Of a stretch of 64,000 nt of DNA, positions 33,321 to 40,758 are shown piece after piece. The DNA is from Bacteroides sp. GTDB taxonomy: Bacteria > Bacillota > Clostridia > Lachnospirales > Lachnospiraceae. The position numbers and the translations under genes were made by a program. Where the stretch lies: NCBI GenBank assembly GCA_023666705.1, contig JAMPBO010000010.1:1-64000 (forward strand), written 5' to 3'. The notes beneath the pieces are model-generated. The model made no database searches and was not told where the DNA came from. It saw only the letters and a list, made by a program, of their open reading frames with translations. The stretch's first letter is position 1. The number at the start of each line of letters is the position of its first letter.

Positions 33321-33854
33321 CTAAATTAATAAAATGACAATCATCACTCCTCCAAGCGTACCCATAACAACGGAAACCTTCATTTTATTTGCCAGCTCCA
33401 TATCAGCCTGTTTTATAATGTTTTGTAAATTTTCCTGCTCCAGCTTTAATGACATCTGCTGCGTATTGATATCCAAATATCCAAGTGCTTGTCCAAGTGC
33501 CTCCATAATACGAATGTCACTTTCCTTAAATTTCGTATGTTCCCTGATATAGTCAAGGGACTTCCTCCATATGCCAACAAACGGCTCCTGCATCAGCTCT
33601 GATTCATTACATGTAAGCTTGTCCCCCAAATCAGCGAGCCACATCTGAAATGGCGCCCCGCATTTTGAAGCGGCATTTAAAAAGACCTCTCCCAACACCG
33701 CATGGCGGTAAGCGATTTCTCCTGCCATGTAATTCATAATTCTCTGAAGCTCCTTCAAATGTTCAATTCTTTTTTTCATCGACAGGGCATAGCTTACACC
33801 AAGTGCACCGCTGCACGATATAATAAGAATACAGGCTGTCAGTTTGCAATACAC
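33321..33854 (-). CDS. spoIIIAB: Stage III sporulation protein AB
   Basis: 177 residues with helices at both ends (N: ACILIISCSGALGVSYAL; C: VSVVMGTLGGVMIVILLI) and a GspF-like cytoplasmic four-helix domain between them (MKKRIEHLKELQRIMNYMAGEI). It pairs with the SpoIIIAA ATPase. The start overlaps spoIIIAA by 16 bases. Confidence 0.9.
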   Translation of the reverse strand: MYCKLTACILIISCSGALGVSYALSMKKRIEHLKELQRIMNYMAGEIAYRHAVLGEVFLNAASKCGAPFQMWLADLGDKLTCNESELMQEPFVGIWRKSLDYIREHTKFKESDIRIMEALGQALGYLDINTQQMSLKLEQENLQNIIKQADMELANKMKVSVVMGTLGGVMIVILLI

Positions 33855-34795
33855 AGCGAATGTATAAATAGCTCATTACCCCTCTCGTCAAATATGTTCT
33901 CAACACTGCCAAGCCTGCTCCCCAGTACAATATAGCGGTCAAACACTCTCTCATCGATAAGCTTTCTGAGCGTCGGTCTCATCCGTATTTCATCCACCGA
34001 CTCCCCATGAATGGTCGCAATGATTGCACAGCCGCAGTTAATGACATAGGAAATGGCATCCACATCCTCCCTGTTTCCTATTTCATCCACTGCAATCACT
34101 CTTGGATTCATGGAACGAATCAGCATAAGCATCCCTTCCGCTTTCGGACATCCGTCCAAAATGTCTGTCCTGATTCCCACATCATTTTGAGGCTCCCCCA
34201 TGTAGCACGCCCCTATTTCAGAGCGTTCATCGACAACCCCCACATTCATCCCCTTGCAATAACTGCTGCCGTTTGAAATACAACGCACCACATCCCGGAG
34301 CAGTGTGGTCTTACCACATCCCGGAGGGGATATGATAAGCGTTTTCAACACTCTCCCATCCTTGATTATGTAAGGAAGAACTGTCTTTGCACAGCCCTTA
34401 ATCTCATGTGATACCCTTATATTAATAAAAGAAATATGTTTCACGTTTTTCACTCTCCCATTATCTAAGACAACCTGACCTGCCAATCCGACACGATGCC
34501 CTCCACGCACAGTGATAAAGCCCTGCCTGACATCCCCCTCATATGCATAAAGTGAGTAATCAGACACAAAATCTATGGTAGCCCTTATATCCGTTCCTGA
34601 CACACAATACGCTTTATCCGTATCTTCCGTAACCCCACCGTCCTCAGACAAAAAATATTCCCCAAAGGAGAACATAAGAATCAGAGGTTCATTTATCCTA
34701 AGTCTCAGCTCCACCAGATGCTCCATGTCAAGCCTCATGTTATCAAGCAGACATCTAATATCGGTGGAAAGTAATCTGTAAATTGTATTTTTCAA
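33839..34795 (-). CDS. spoIIIAA: Stage III sporulation protein AA (secretion-type ATPase)
   Basis: A 318-residue cytoplasmic ATPase related to type II/IV secretion motors. Walker A is SPPGCGKTTLLRD, Walker B RVIAVDEIGNRED, and VGVVDERSEIG is a family marker. Start is a TTG at 34795, spaced after AAGGGGTG. First gene of the operon, behind a sigma-E-like promoter. It energises the channel between mother cell and forespore. Confidence 0.94.
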   Translation of the reverse strand: MKNTIYRLLSTDIRCLLDNMRLDMEHLVELRLRINEPLILMFSFGEYFLSEDGGVTEDTDKAYCVSGTDIRATIDFVSDYSLYAYEGDVRQGFITVRGGHRVGLAGQVVLDNGRVKNVKHISFINIRVSHEIKGCAKTVLPYIIKDGRVLKTLIISPPGCGKTTLLRDVVRCISNGSSYCKGMNVGVVDERSEIGACYMGEPQNDVGIRTDILDGCPKAEGMLMLIRSMNPRVIAVDEIGNREDVDAISYVINCGCAIIATIHGESVDEIRMRPTLRKLIDERVFDRYIVLGSRLGSVENIFDERGNELFIHSLCIAN

Positions 34796-34813
34796 AGCTT
34801 CACCCCTTATAAT

Positions 34814-34842
34814 ATTTATATGTCCCTCAGGTGAAAATATGA
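34814..34842 (-). promoter_or_regulatory. Sigma-E-like promoter of the spoIIIA operon
   Basis: On the minus strand ATATT (-35) and CATATAAAT (-10) are 13 bp apart. This is close to the mother-cell sigma-E pattern (ATATT ... CATACAnT) and directly precedes the spoIIIAA Shine-Dalgarno. Confidence 0.5.
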
Positions 34843-34927
34843 TACTGTATATACAAATTTATTCGTTATCTTTTTTATTTTTTTTACCTGTATTTTGCCG
34901 CCATATTTTTGTCTGCTGAAAAAATGG

Positions 34928-34956
34928 TTGAAAAATAGTACCATATATAATAAAAT
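34928..34956 (+). promoter_or_regulatory. Promoter of efp
   Basis: TTGAAA and TAAAAT are 17 bp apart, about 30 bases before the efp ATG, with GGAGG in between. Confidence 0.6.
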
Positions 34957-34987
34957 AAGGCATATGTGATTTTTAAGGAGGATAATT

Positions 34988-35545
34988 ATGATATCAGCAG
35001 GAGATTTTAGAAATGGCGTTACAATCGAGCTTGAAGGTAACGTATATCAGATAATTGAATTTCAGCATGTAAAGCCTGGTAAAGGTGCAGCTTTCGTAAG
35101 AACAAAGCTTAAAAATATAAAGAACGGCGGCGTAGTTGAAAAAACCTTCCGTCCTACCGAGAAATGTCCTAAGGCACACATTGACAGAAAAGATATGCAG
35201 TACTTATATTCTGATGGTGAGCTTTACCACTTCATGGATGTTGAAACTTACGACCAGATCGCGTTAAATGCAGATGTAATCGGTGATTCCCTTAAGTTTG
35301 TTAAGGAAAATGAAATGTGTAAAATCAACTCACACAATGGTAATGTATTTGCAGTGGAGCCGCCTTTGTTCGTAGAGCTTCTCATCACGGAATGTGAGCC
35401 TGGCGTTAAGGGTGATACTGCTACAGGTGCAACAAAGCCGTGTACTGTAGAGACAGGTGCAACCTTAAATGTACCTCTTTTTGTCAATCAGGGTGATACA
35501 ATTAAGATTGATACAAGAACAGGCGAATACCTTTCAAGAGTATAA
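34988..35545 (+). CDS. efp: Translation elongation factor P
   Basis: A 185-residue three-domain factor that rescues ribosomes stalled at polyproline stretches. The loop [11 protein letters not shown] places the modifiable Lys at residue 32; the C-terminal signature is present as [20 protein letters not shown] precedes the ATG. It is divergent from the spoIIIA operon, as in many Clostridia, and ends with a strong terminator. Confidence 0.97.
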   Translation: MISAGDFRNGVTIELEGNVYQIIEFQHVKPGKGAAFVRTKLKNIKNGGVVEKTFRPTEKCPKAHIDRKDMQYLYSDGELYHFMDVETYDQIALNADVIGDSLKFVKENEMCKINSHNGNVFAVEPPLFVELLITECEPGVKGDTATGATKPCTVETGATLNVPLFVNQGDTIKIDTRTGEYLSRV

Positions 35546-35573
35546 GGTAAGTTGTTATGGTTCTGCCATATTA

Positions 35574-35633
35574 AAAAGTGCCGGCATAAAATATTTTTGT
35601 ATAGAACAAGGATATTTTATGCCGGCACTTTTT
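35574..35633 (+). terminator. Terminator of efp
   Basis: A very strong 21-bp perfect stem: AAAAGTGCCGGCATAAAATA (plus one more base) against its complement, with a 17-base loop and T-run. It is symmetrical, so it could also stop minus-strand transcripts from 35680. Confidence 0.85.
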
Positions 35634-35679
35634 GTAGCATTACATTTGAAACATACTGAGACCATTTGCTTCAGACATT

Positions 35680-35958
35680 CTATACTGCCCCATTTTCCAA
35701 CTCACACAAATAATCGTAAATCTGTTTTATCAGACTATCCGCAGATGCATAACATTCTGCATCTTTATAAAACGGCATGATGAATACACCTGACCAGCAA
35801 TCATAAGACACAATAATACCATGCCTTTTCAACTGATTTCCAAACTTCGTTTCTAAAATCGTTTCTATATTACTAATCTCTGCACACCCAAGCTTTAAAT
35901 TTTCACATGATAAATGCCCTTCTGTAATTGTTGTCAAACTCCAGTTATTTTTCTTCAT
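35680..35958 (-). CDS. Hypothetical 92-residue protein
   Basis: A small soluble protein with no recognised family. It has four Cys (residues 18, 25, 54, 68), an aromatic centre YDCWSGVFIMPFY and a helical C-terminus (ADSLIKQIYDYLCELENG). The Shine-Dalgarno is weak (AAAGG). The size and alpha/beta pattern recall small single-domain immunity-type proteins, but nothing nearby supports that. A possible 30-residue ORF lies just upstream at 35975-36067. Confidence 0.5.
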   Translation of the reverse strand: MKKNNWSLTTITEGHLSCENLKLGCAEISNIETILETKFGNQLKRHGIIVSYDCWSGVFIMPFYKDAECYASADSLIKQIYDYLCELENGAV

Positions 35959-35974
35959 ATTGGCAACCTTTCAT

Positions 35975-36067
35975 CTATGCGTTATTGCTGTTTCCCTGCC
36001 AGTCTGAATCCCAGTCATCATAACTGTCATCCCAATCATCATAACAGTAAGTTGTCCATTTTGCCAC
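35975..36067 (-). CDS. Possible 30-residue Asp/Trp-rich peptide
   Basis: From GTG 36067 the frame reads VAKWTTYCYDDWDDSYDDWD and then SDWQGNSNNA, stop. The DNA shows a tandem repeat of GATGATTGGGATGACAGTTA type. No Shine-Dalgarno is evident, so translation is doubtful. It may be the preserved tail of a lost gene. It ends 17 bases before the start of the gene at 35958. Confidence 0.2.
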   Translation of the reverse strand: MAKWTTYCYDDWDDSYDDWDSDWQGNSNNA

Positions 36068-36242
36068 AGAAATATTATTGAATTATTCACATTTACTATA
36101 GTCTTTTATTAATTATATGGATAATTCTTACATTTTGTGGTAAAGTAATCTGTGGTTATTTGATTACATAACCTGACGCTATCCAAACTGCGTCATGACA
36201 CGCTTTGTTTGGCAACGTAATTTTGCCTGAAAGGTCTGCAAC

Positions 36243-37604
36243 ATGAAAAAGAATTTACGGTTTAGGATTGCCCTTTTTGTGGGTAAAACTGCATACAGAA
36301 TGGGGAAGCTTCTCGGCATGAACGCAAGCCATTTTCCCGGAAGACTTGCCATAAATATATGTCCTGACTTTCTCGGACGGATTGACAAGCCTGAAAAAAT
36401 AGTCTGCGTTACAGGAACGAACGGAAAAACAACAGCCTGCAACATGATATTAGATGTCCTGAAGGACTGTGGATATGATGTTTTAAATAACAGGGCAGGC
36501 TCAAATTTAAATGCAGGTATTGCAACTGCTCTCCTTTCCAATGCAACAATTGGTGGCAAGGTCAGGAAAAAGCTTGCACTGTTTGAGGTGGACGAGCGTA
36601 GCTCAAAGCTTATTTATCCGTTTATACATCCTGACTTTGCCGTATGCACGAACCTGTTCCGGGATTCCCTGCAAAGAAATGCACATACGGAATATATTTT
36701 TAACCTCATATCGGATCACATTCCAGGTGATACCCATATGATACTCAATGCTGACGATGCAATCAGTTCAAGGCTTGCACCGTCAAATGAAAGAACCTAT
36801 TTTTCCATTGCTCCCATGGACACGGACCACGAGGAGGATTTAAATATAATAAACGATGCACGTATATGTCCAAAGTGTTACCATCTTCTTAAATATGATT
36901 ATTTGAGATACCATCATATCGGACATGCAACCTGCCCAAATTGCGGCTTTACCTCTCCGGAAAGCGACTACAGCATGCTCCCTGACTTTTTGGCAAGGAC
37001 CCTTACCGTAACACATAACGGTGACACAGAGGTATACCCGCTCATAACGGACAGCATTTTTAACACATATAATCAGGTTACCGCAATTACGGTACTGCGT
37101 GAGCTTGGACTTTCCCCCGATGAAATCAAAAAATCCTTTGGCAGGGTCAATGTATTGGAGTCCCGGTATTCCAGTGCCAAGGCAGGTAATGTTGAGGTGA
37201 TTACCCACCTGTCCAAGGGTTTTAACCCGATTGCCTGCTCCTGCGTGTTTGAGTTTGTAAGTAAACAGGAGGGCAACAAGGAGGTAATCCTTATGTTGGG
37301 GGATATTTATGGGCACTCCCACTCTCCTGAAATTGTAACATGGATGTACGATGCCGATTTTGAATATCTGAATCAGCCTGACATAAGCCATTTAATTGTG
37401 TGTGGAGAACGCTGTGAGGACTATAAGCTCAGGCTGCTCCTTGCAGGTGTTCCGGAAGAAAAAATAAGCTGTGTTCCTGATGAAACAAAAGCACATGAGC
37501 ATTTATGGCTTGACAAAACGGAAAAAGTATTTATACTTCATCAGGTATACGCTACCTCGGCAGCAAAGATTGCACGTGACAAAATCATTGAGCACTTGCA
37601 GTAA
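36243..37604 (+). CDS. murT: Lipid II isoglutaminyl synthase subunit MurT
   Basis: A 453-residue Mur-ligase-like protein. P-loop GTNGKTT at 58-64, then the family's zinc ribbon inserted in the central domain with Cys209, Cys212, Cys231 and Cys234 (ICPKC, TCPNC). The C-terminal DUF1727 region follows. With GatD it amidates the alpha-carboxyl of D-Glu in lipid II. It is followed after 15 bases by a GatD homologue whose catalytic residues appear lost, so the reaction here may differ. Confidence 0.92.
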   Translation: MKKNLRFRIALFVGKTAYRMGKLLGMNASHFPGRLAINICPDFLGRIDKPEKIVCVTGTNGKTTACNMILDVLKDCGYDVLNNRAGSNLNAGIATALLSNATIGGKVRKKLALFEVDERSSKLIYPFIHPDFAVCTNLFRDSLQRNAHTEYIFNLISDHIPGDTHMILNADDAISSRLAPSNERTYFSIAPMDTDHEEDLNIINDARICPKCYHLLKYDYLRYHHIGHATCPNCGFTSPESDYSMLPDFLARTLTVTHNGDTEVYPLITDSIFNTYNQVTAITVLRELGLSPDEIKKSFGRVNVLESRYSSAKAGNVEVITHLSKGFNPIACSCVFEFVSKQEGNKEVILMLGDIYGHSHSPEIVTWMYDADFEYLNQPDISHLIVCGERCEDYKLRLLLAGVPEEKISCVPDETKAHEHLWLDKTEKVFILHQVYATSAAKIARDKIIEHLQ

Positions 37605-37619
37605 ATAGGAGGTAACCAT

Positions 37620-38339
37620 ATGGAACACAATATAATAATCGAAACTCTGTATCCTGAATTTGCCAATTTATTTGGTGATTTAATGAACACCGGTTACCTA
37701 AAAAAATGTATGCCCGATGCAGTGTTTGCGGACACACACCTTTTTGATGAGCCTGCATTTGTCAGTCAGGATGTCTCCATGGTTTTCATGGGTGCAATGT
37801 CTGAAAAACAGCAGGAGCTGGTGGTATCTGCCCTGCTCCCCTACAAGGACCGCATTATGGAGCTTATTGATAAGGGCTGTATATTTCTTATGACGGGAAA
37901 TGCAATGGAGATATTTGGACAATATATTGAAGACGAGGATAATAGCCAAATCCAATGTCTCGGACTGTTTGATTTATATGCCAAACGATATATGTTTAAC
38001 CGACACAACTCCTATATTTTAGGGGAATTTGAGGATATGAAGGTACTTGGCTTCAAATCCCAATTCAGTCACTCCTACGGTGACAACACAGACTGCTATT
38101 TTTATAAGGTGACAAAGGGCTGTGGTATCAACCCTGAATCAAGCCTTGAGGGTATCCGAAAAAATAACTTTTATGGCACCTATACGATTGGTCCCTTTCT
38201 GGTGTCCAATCCACTGTTTGTAAAGTACCTTATGTCCATTATGGGCATTGAACATCCAAAGCTGGCATTTGAGGATACCATTATGAGTGCTTATAACAGC
38301 AGGCTGCTGCAGTTTGAAACCTTTAAGCCATCACATTGA
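37620..38339 (+). CDS. gatD: GatD-like amidotransferase subunit without catalytic Cys and His
   Basis: A 239-residue CobB/CobQ-type glutaminase-fold partner of MurT, with GGAGG before its ATG. Alignment to the known GatD motif CGGYQxLG gives TGNAMEIFG, so the nucleophile position (residue 92) is Thr. The His in GTYLHGP is replaced: here GTYTIGP, Ile190. Overall length and flanking motifs (LGLFDLYAKR, the GTY..GP loop) are kept, so the fold seems intact. It is probably structural, or MurT may use free ammonia; this is inference. Confidence 0.82.
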   Translation: MEHNIIIETLYPEFANLFGDLMNTGYLKKCMPDAVFADTHLFDEPAFVSQDVSMVFMGAMSEKQQELVVSALLPYKDRIMELIDKGCIFLMTGNAMEIFGQYIEDEDNSQIQCLGLFDLYAKRYMFNRHNSYILGEFEDMKVLGFKSQFSHSYGDNTDCYFYKVTKGCGINPESSLEGIRKNNFYGTYTIGPFLVSNPLFVKYLMSIMGIEHPKLAFEDTIMSAYNSRLLQFETFKPSH

Positions 38340-38377
38340 TGCTTATAATTGATACAACATAAATACATTATAAAAAC

Positions 38378-38496
38378 CGAACTACAGCGTCATAGACGCT
38401 TTGTTCCTTTATAGGAAATTCCTTTGAATTTCCTATAGGCACGCTCCTTACGGAGCCTGCTAAGATTCGAACTACAGCGTCATAGACGCTTTGTTC
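38378..38496. repeat. Modular hairpin intergenic repeat, copy C
   Basis: Inverse orientation to copy A. It holds the ACAGCGTC-GACGCTTTGT hairpin twice, at 38384-38404 and 38474-38494, flanking TAGGAAATTC-GAATTTCCTA and a changed middle stem GCTCC-GGAGC. GATTCGAAC joins the modules. It fills the gap between gatD and ectB. Confidence 0.6.
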
Positions 38497-38528
38497 TATA
38501 AATTTTACCAAGAAAAGAGGAATAAACC

Positions 38529-39773
38529 ATGGAAATGAAAGAAGTTTTTGAAACATATGAATCAAATGTACGCTCTTATTGCAGAAGCTTTCCATCTGTA
38601 TTTGCAAAGGCAAAGGGCTCCATTATAACGGACGTTGACGGAAATGAATATATAGACTTTTTCTGCGGAGCAGGAGCTGTAAACTATGGACACAACAATG
38701 ATTACATCAAGGCGAAGCTGATTGACTACCTTACAAATGACGGTATCCTGCACTCCCTTGACATGATGACAAATGTAAAGGCTGATTTCATAGAATATTT
38801 TGAGGAAAAGGTATTAAAACCCCGTGGACTGAATTATAAAATCATGTTCCCTGCCCCTACAGGCACAAATGCAATTGAAGCGGCATTAAAGCTTGCAAGA
38901 AAGGTAAAAAAGAGAACCAATGTCTGGGCTCTTATGGGATGCTTCCACGGTATGACCCTCGGTGCCCTCTCACTTACAACCGACAGAACAGACCGCAACG
39001 GTGCGGGGGTTCCATTAGACCATGTAACTCATATTCCTGCACCATATATGTTTGAAGGCTTTGATACAATCAACTACATGGAAACACTTTTAACAGATGA
39101 CCACTCAGGCATTGACAAGCCTGCTGCTTTTGTTATTGAAACTGTACAGGCTGAGGGCGGTGTCTATGTATTTGACAACAAATGGCTTCAGGATGTCAGG
39201 GCATTGTGCGATAGACACGACATTCTCCTTATCATTGATGATATACAGGTGGGATGTGCACGTACAGGAACCTTCTTCTCCTTCGAGCGGGCAGGTATTA
39301 AGCCTGATATGCTTATCATGTCCAAATCAATCGGCGGCTACGGTCTTCCTTTTGCCCTCACGCTGTTTTCTCCTGAGCTTGACATATGGCTTCCTGGAGA
39401 GCACAACGGAACCTTCCGTGGTAACCAGTTAGCAGTGGTTGCTGCAAAAGCTGGATTAGAATTTATGCTTGAAAATAACATTGAAGCCGAAGCAAAACGC
39501 AAGGAGAAGGTCATACGTGATTACCTTGAAAAACATGTCGTAAGAGACGGCATTGAAATCCGTGGTATCGGATGTATATTCGGAATCGATGTAGGAAGCG
39601 GTGAAAAAGCTTCTGCAATATCCAAAGCCTGCTTTAAGCGTGGTCTCATAATTGAGCTTGCAGGACGTGACAACAGCGTAGTGAAGCCTATGCCTGCACT
39701 CACCATTCCTGATGAAACACTTCTTAAGGGGCTCGAAATTATCAAGGAAGCTGTGGACGAGGTAATCGGTTAG
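38529..39773 (+). CDS. ectB: Diaminobutyrate-2-oxoglutarate aminotransferase-like (EctB family)
   Basis: A 414-residue class III PLP aminotransferase. The Schiff-base Lys is residue 266 in MSKSIGGYGLP; IIDDIQVGCARTGTFF precedes it, and GEHNGTFRGNQLA is typical of EctB and related diaminobutyrate transaminases. These convert aspartate semialdehyde to 2,4-diaminobutyrate. No ectA or ectC is nearby, so ectoine synthesis is not indicated; the product could enter another route. GAGGAA Shine-Dalgarno. The following 500 bases are a giant inverted repeat. Confidence 0.85.
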   Translation: MEMKEVFETYESNVRSYCRSFPSVFAKAKGSIITDVDGNEYIDFFCGAGAVNYGHNNDYIKAKLIDYLTNDGILHSLDMMTNVKADFIEYFEEKVLKPRGLNYKIMFPAPTGTNAIEAALKLARKVKKRTNVWALMGCFHGMTLGALSLTTDRTDRNGAGVPLDHVTHIPAPYMFEGFDTINYMETLLTDDHSGIDKPAAFVIETVQAEGGVYVFDNKWLQDVRALCDRHDILLIIDDIQVGCARTGTFFSFERAGIKPDMLIMSKSIGGYGLPFALTLFSPELDIWLPGEHNGTFRGNQLAVVAAKAGLEFMLENNIEAEAKRKEKVIRDYLEKHVVRDGIEIRGIGCIFGIDVGSGEKASAISKACFKRGLIIELAGRDNSVVKPMPALTIPDETLLKGLEIIKEAVDEVIG

Positions 39774-39800
39774 ACCGGGATTAAATAACAATTCTGACAT

Positions 39801-40339
39801 AAAAAAGGGCTGTCACAGTAAGGATTTAAGGCACATAGTTGTTTAACCGTGACAAGCCCTCTTTTATTTTGTATTTTTACAACCTGTGCTATCTAAGCAT
39901 ATTAAGATATTTTGCTTTTCTATTATGGCTTGTGGGGCACTCCCTTGAACTCGTACACAGCCATGTTGCCAGTCAGTATGTGTATTTTGAATTTGACAAC
40001 AAGACCGTTTAGAATACCCACATTTGATAATTTGCGATGAAACATGCTGCGTAGCGATGTTTGAGCGAAGCGAGTTTCGCTTAAGCAGCATGTAATCAAA
40101 CATCGCAAATTTTAAATGTGAGGTATTCTTGCGGTCTTAAAAGTTGCAATTCAAAATACACATACTGACTGGCAACATAAGGCTGTGTACTCAGACAACA
40201 GTTCGTGCCCCACATAATAGAAAAGCAAAATATCAATATGCTAAAGATAGCCAGTAACCATAAAAATACAAAATAATAGAGGGCTTGTCAGTGTAATTTT
40301 AAGTGTCCCTTAAATCCTTACTGCGACAGCCCCTTTTTC
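39801..40339. repeat. Giant foldback sequence (about 540 bp)
   Basis: Nearly the entire interval is one imperfect inverted repeat with its centre near 40068. Outer arms are GGGCTGTCACAGTAAGGATT against AATCCTTACTGCGACAGCCC. Further matching blocks are GACAAGCCCTC, TTTTGCTTTTCTATTATG, GTCAGTATGTGTATTTTGAA and CATGCTGC, each with its complement on the other side. The loop is a small GCGAA/TTCGC hairpin. No gene fits inside. It lies between converging ectB and comFB and could form a giant hairpin RNA on either strand. Confidence 0.75.
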
Positions 40340-40342
40340 ACT

Positions 40343-40624
40343 TTAATTCGTTTCCGCCGTATTTCTATGCGGTGCATTACCGACAATTCCAATTGCCTTT
40401 CCTACAATTACCGTGACATCTACATCACTTTGTGTCTGCTGTGATTCAAAACGGTACATTACTTTTCCTCTTAATGATTGTACATACTGTGCAGGCAGAC
40501 GATTTAATGCATAGGTTGCGATATCCATCCGGCAATCCTCGCATTTGCAATATTGCGTATCTGACCATAGCTCATCAATCTTGTTAAATACCGTTTCTTC
40601 CATTAAGTTTACTAATTGCTTCAT
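40343..40624 (-). CDS. comFB: Late competence protein ComFB family
   Basis: A 93-residue helical protein. YCKCEDCRMDIATYALNRLP is the family signature, with three Cys that likely bind zinc. Family members bind cyclic dinucleotides in some bacteria, which is knowledge of relatives rather than seen here. The only competence-type gene in the window. Its stop lies at the foot of the foldback sequence, which would act as its terminator. Confidence 0.82.
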   Translation of the reverse strand: MKQLVNLMEETVFNKIDELWSDTQYCKCEDCRMDIATYALNRLPAQYVQSLRGKVMYRFESQQTQSDVDVTVIVGKAIGIVGNAPHRNTAETN

Positions 40625-40758
40625 ACATTATCCCCATTCCTTTAATAACCTTTTATCCCCAAATACAAGTTGTTATTAATCGCGTTAAATAATAACATGT
40701 ATTTATAAGTACATATATAAATTATAAACGCATAGGATAATTTTTACAATAAAAATAT

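Noticed and set aside
36840-37391. 183-codon minus-strand frame antisense to murT
   Set aside because: Falls entirely on conserved MurT coding sequence; no start signal.
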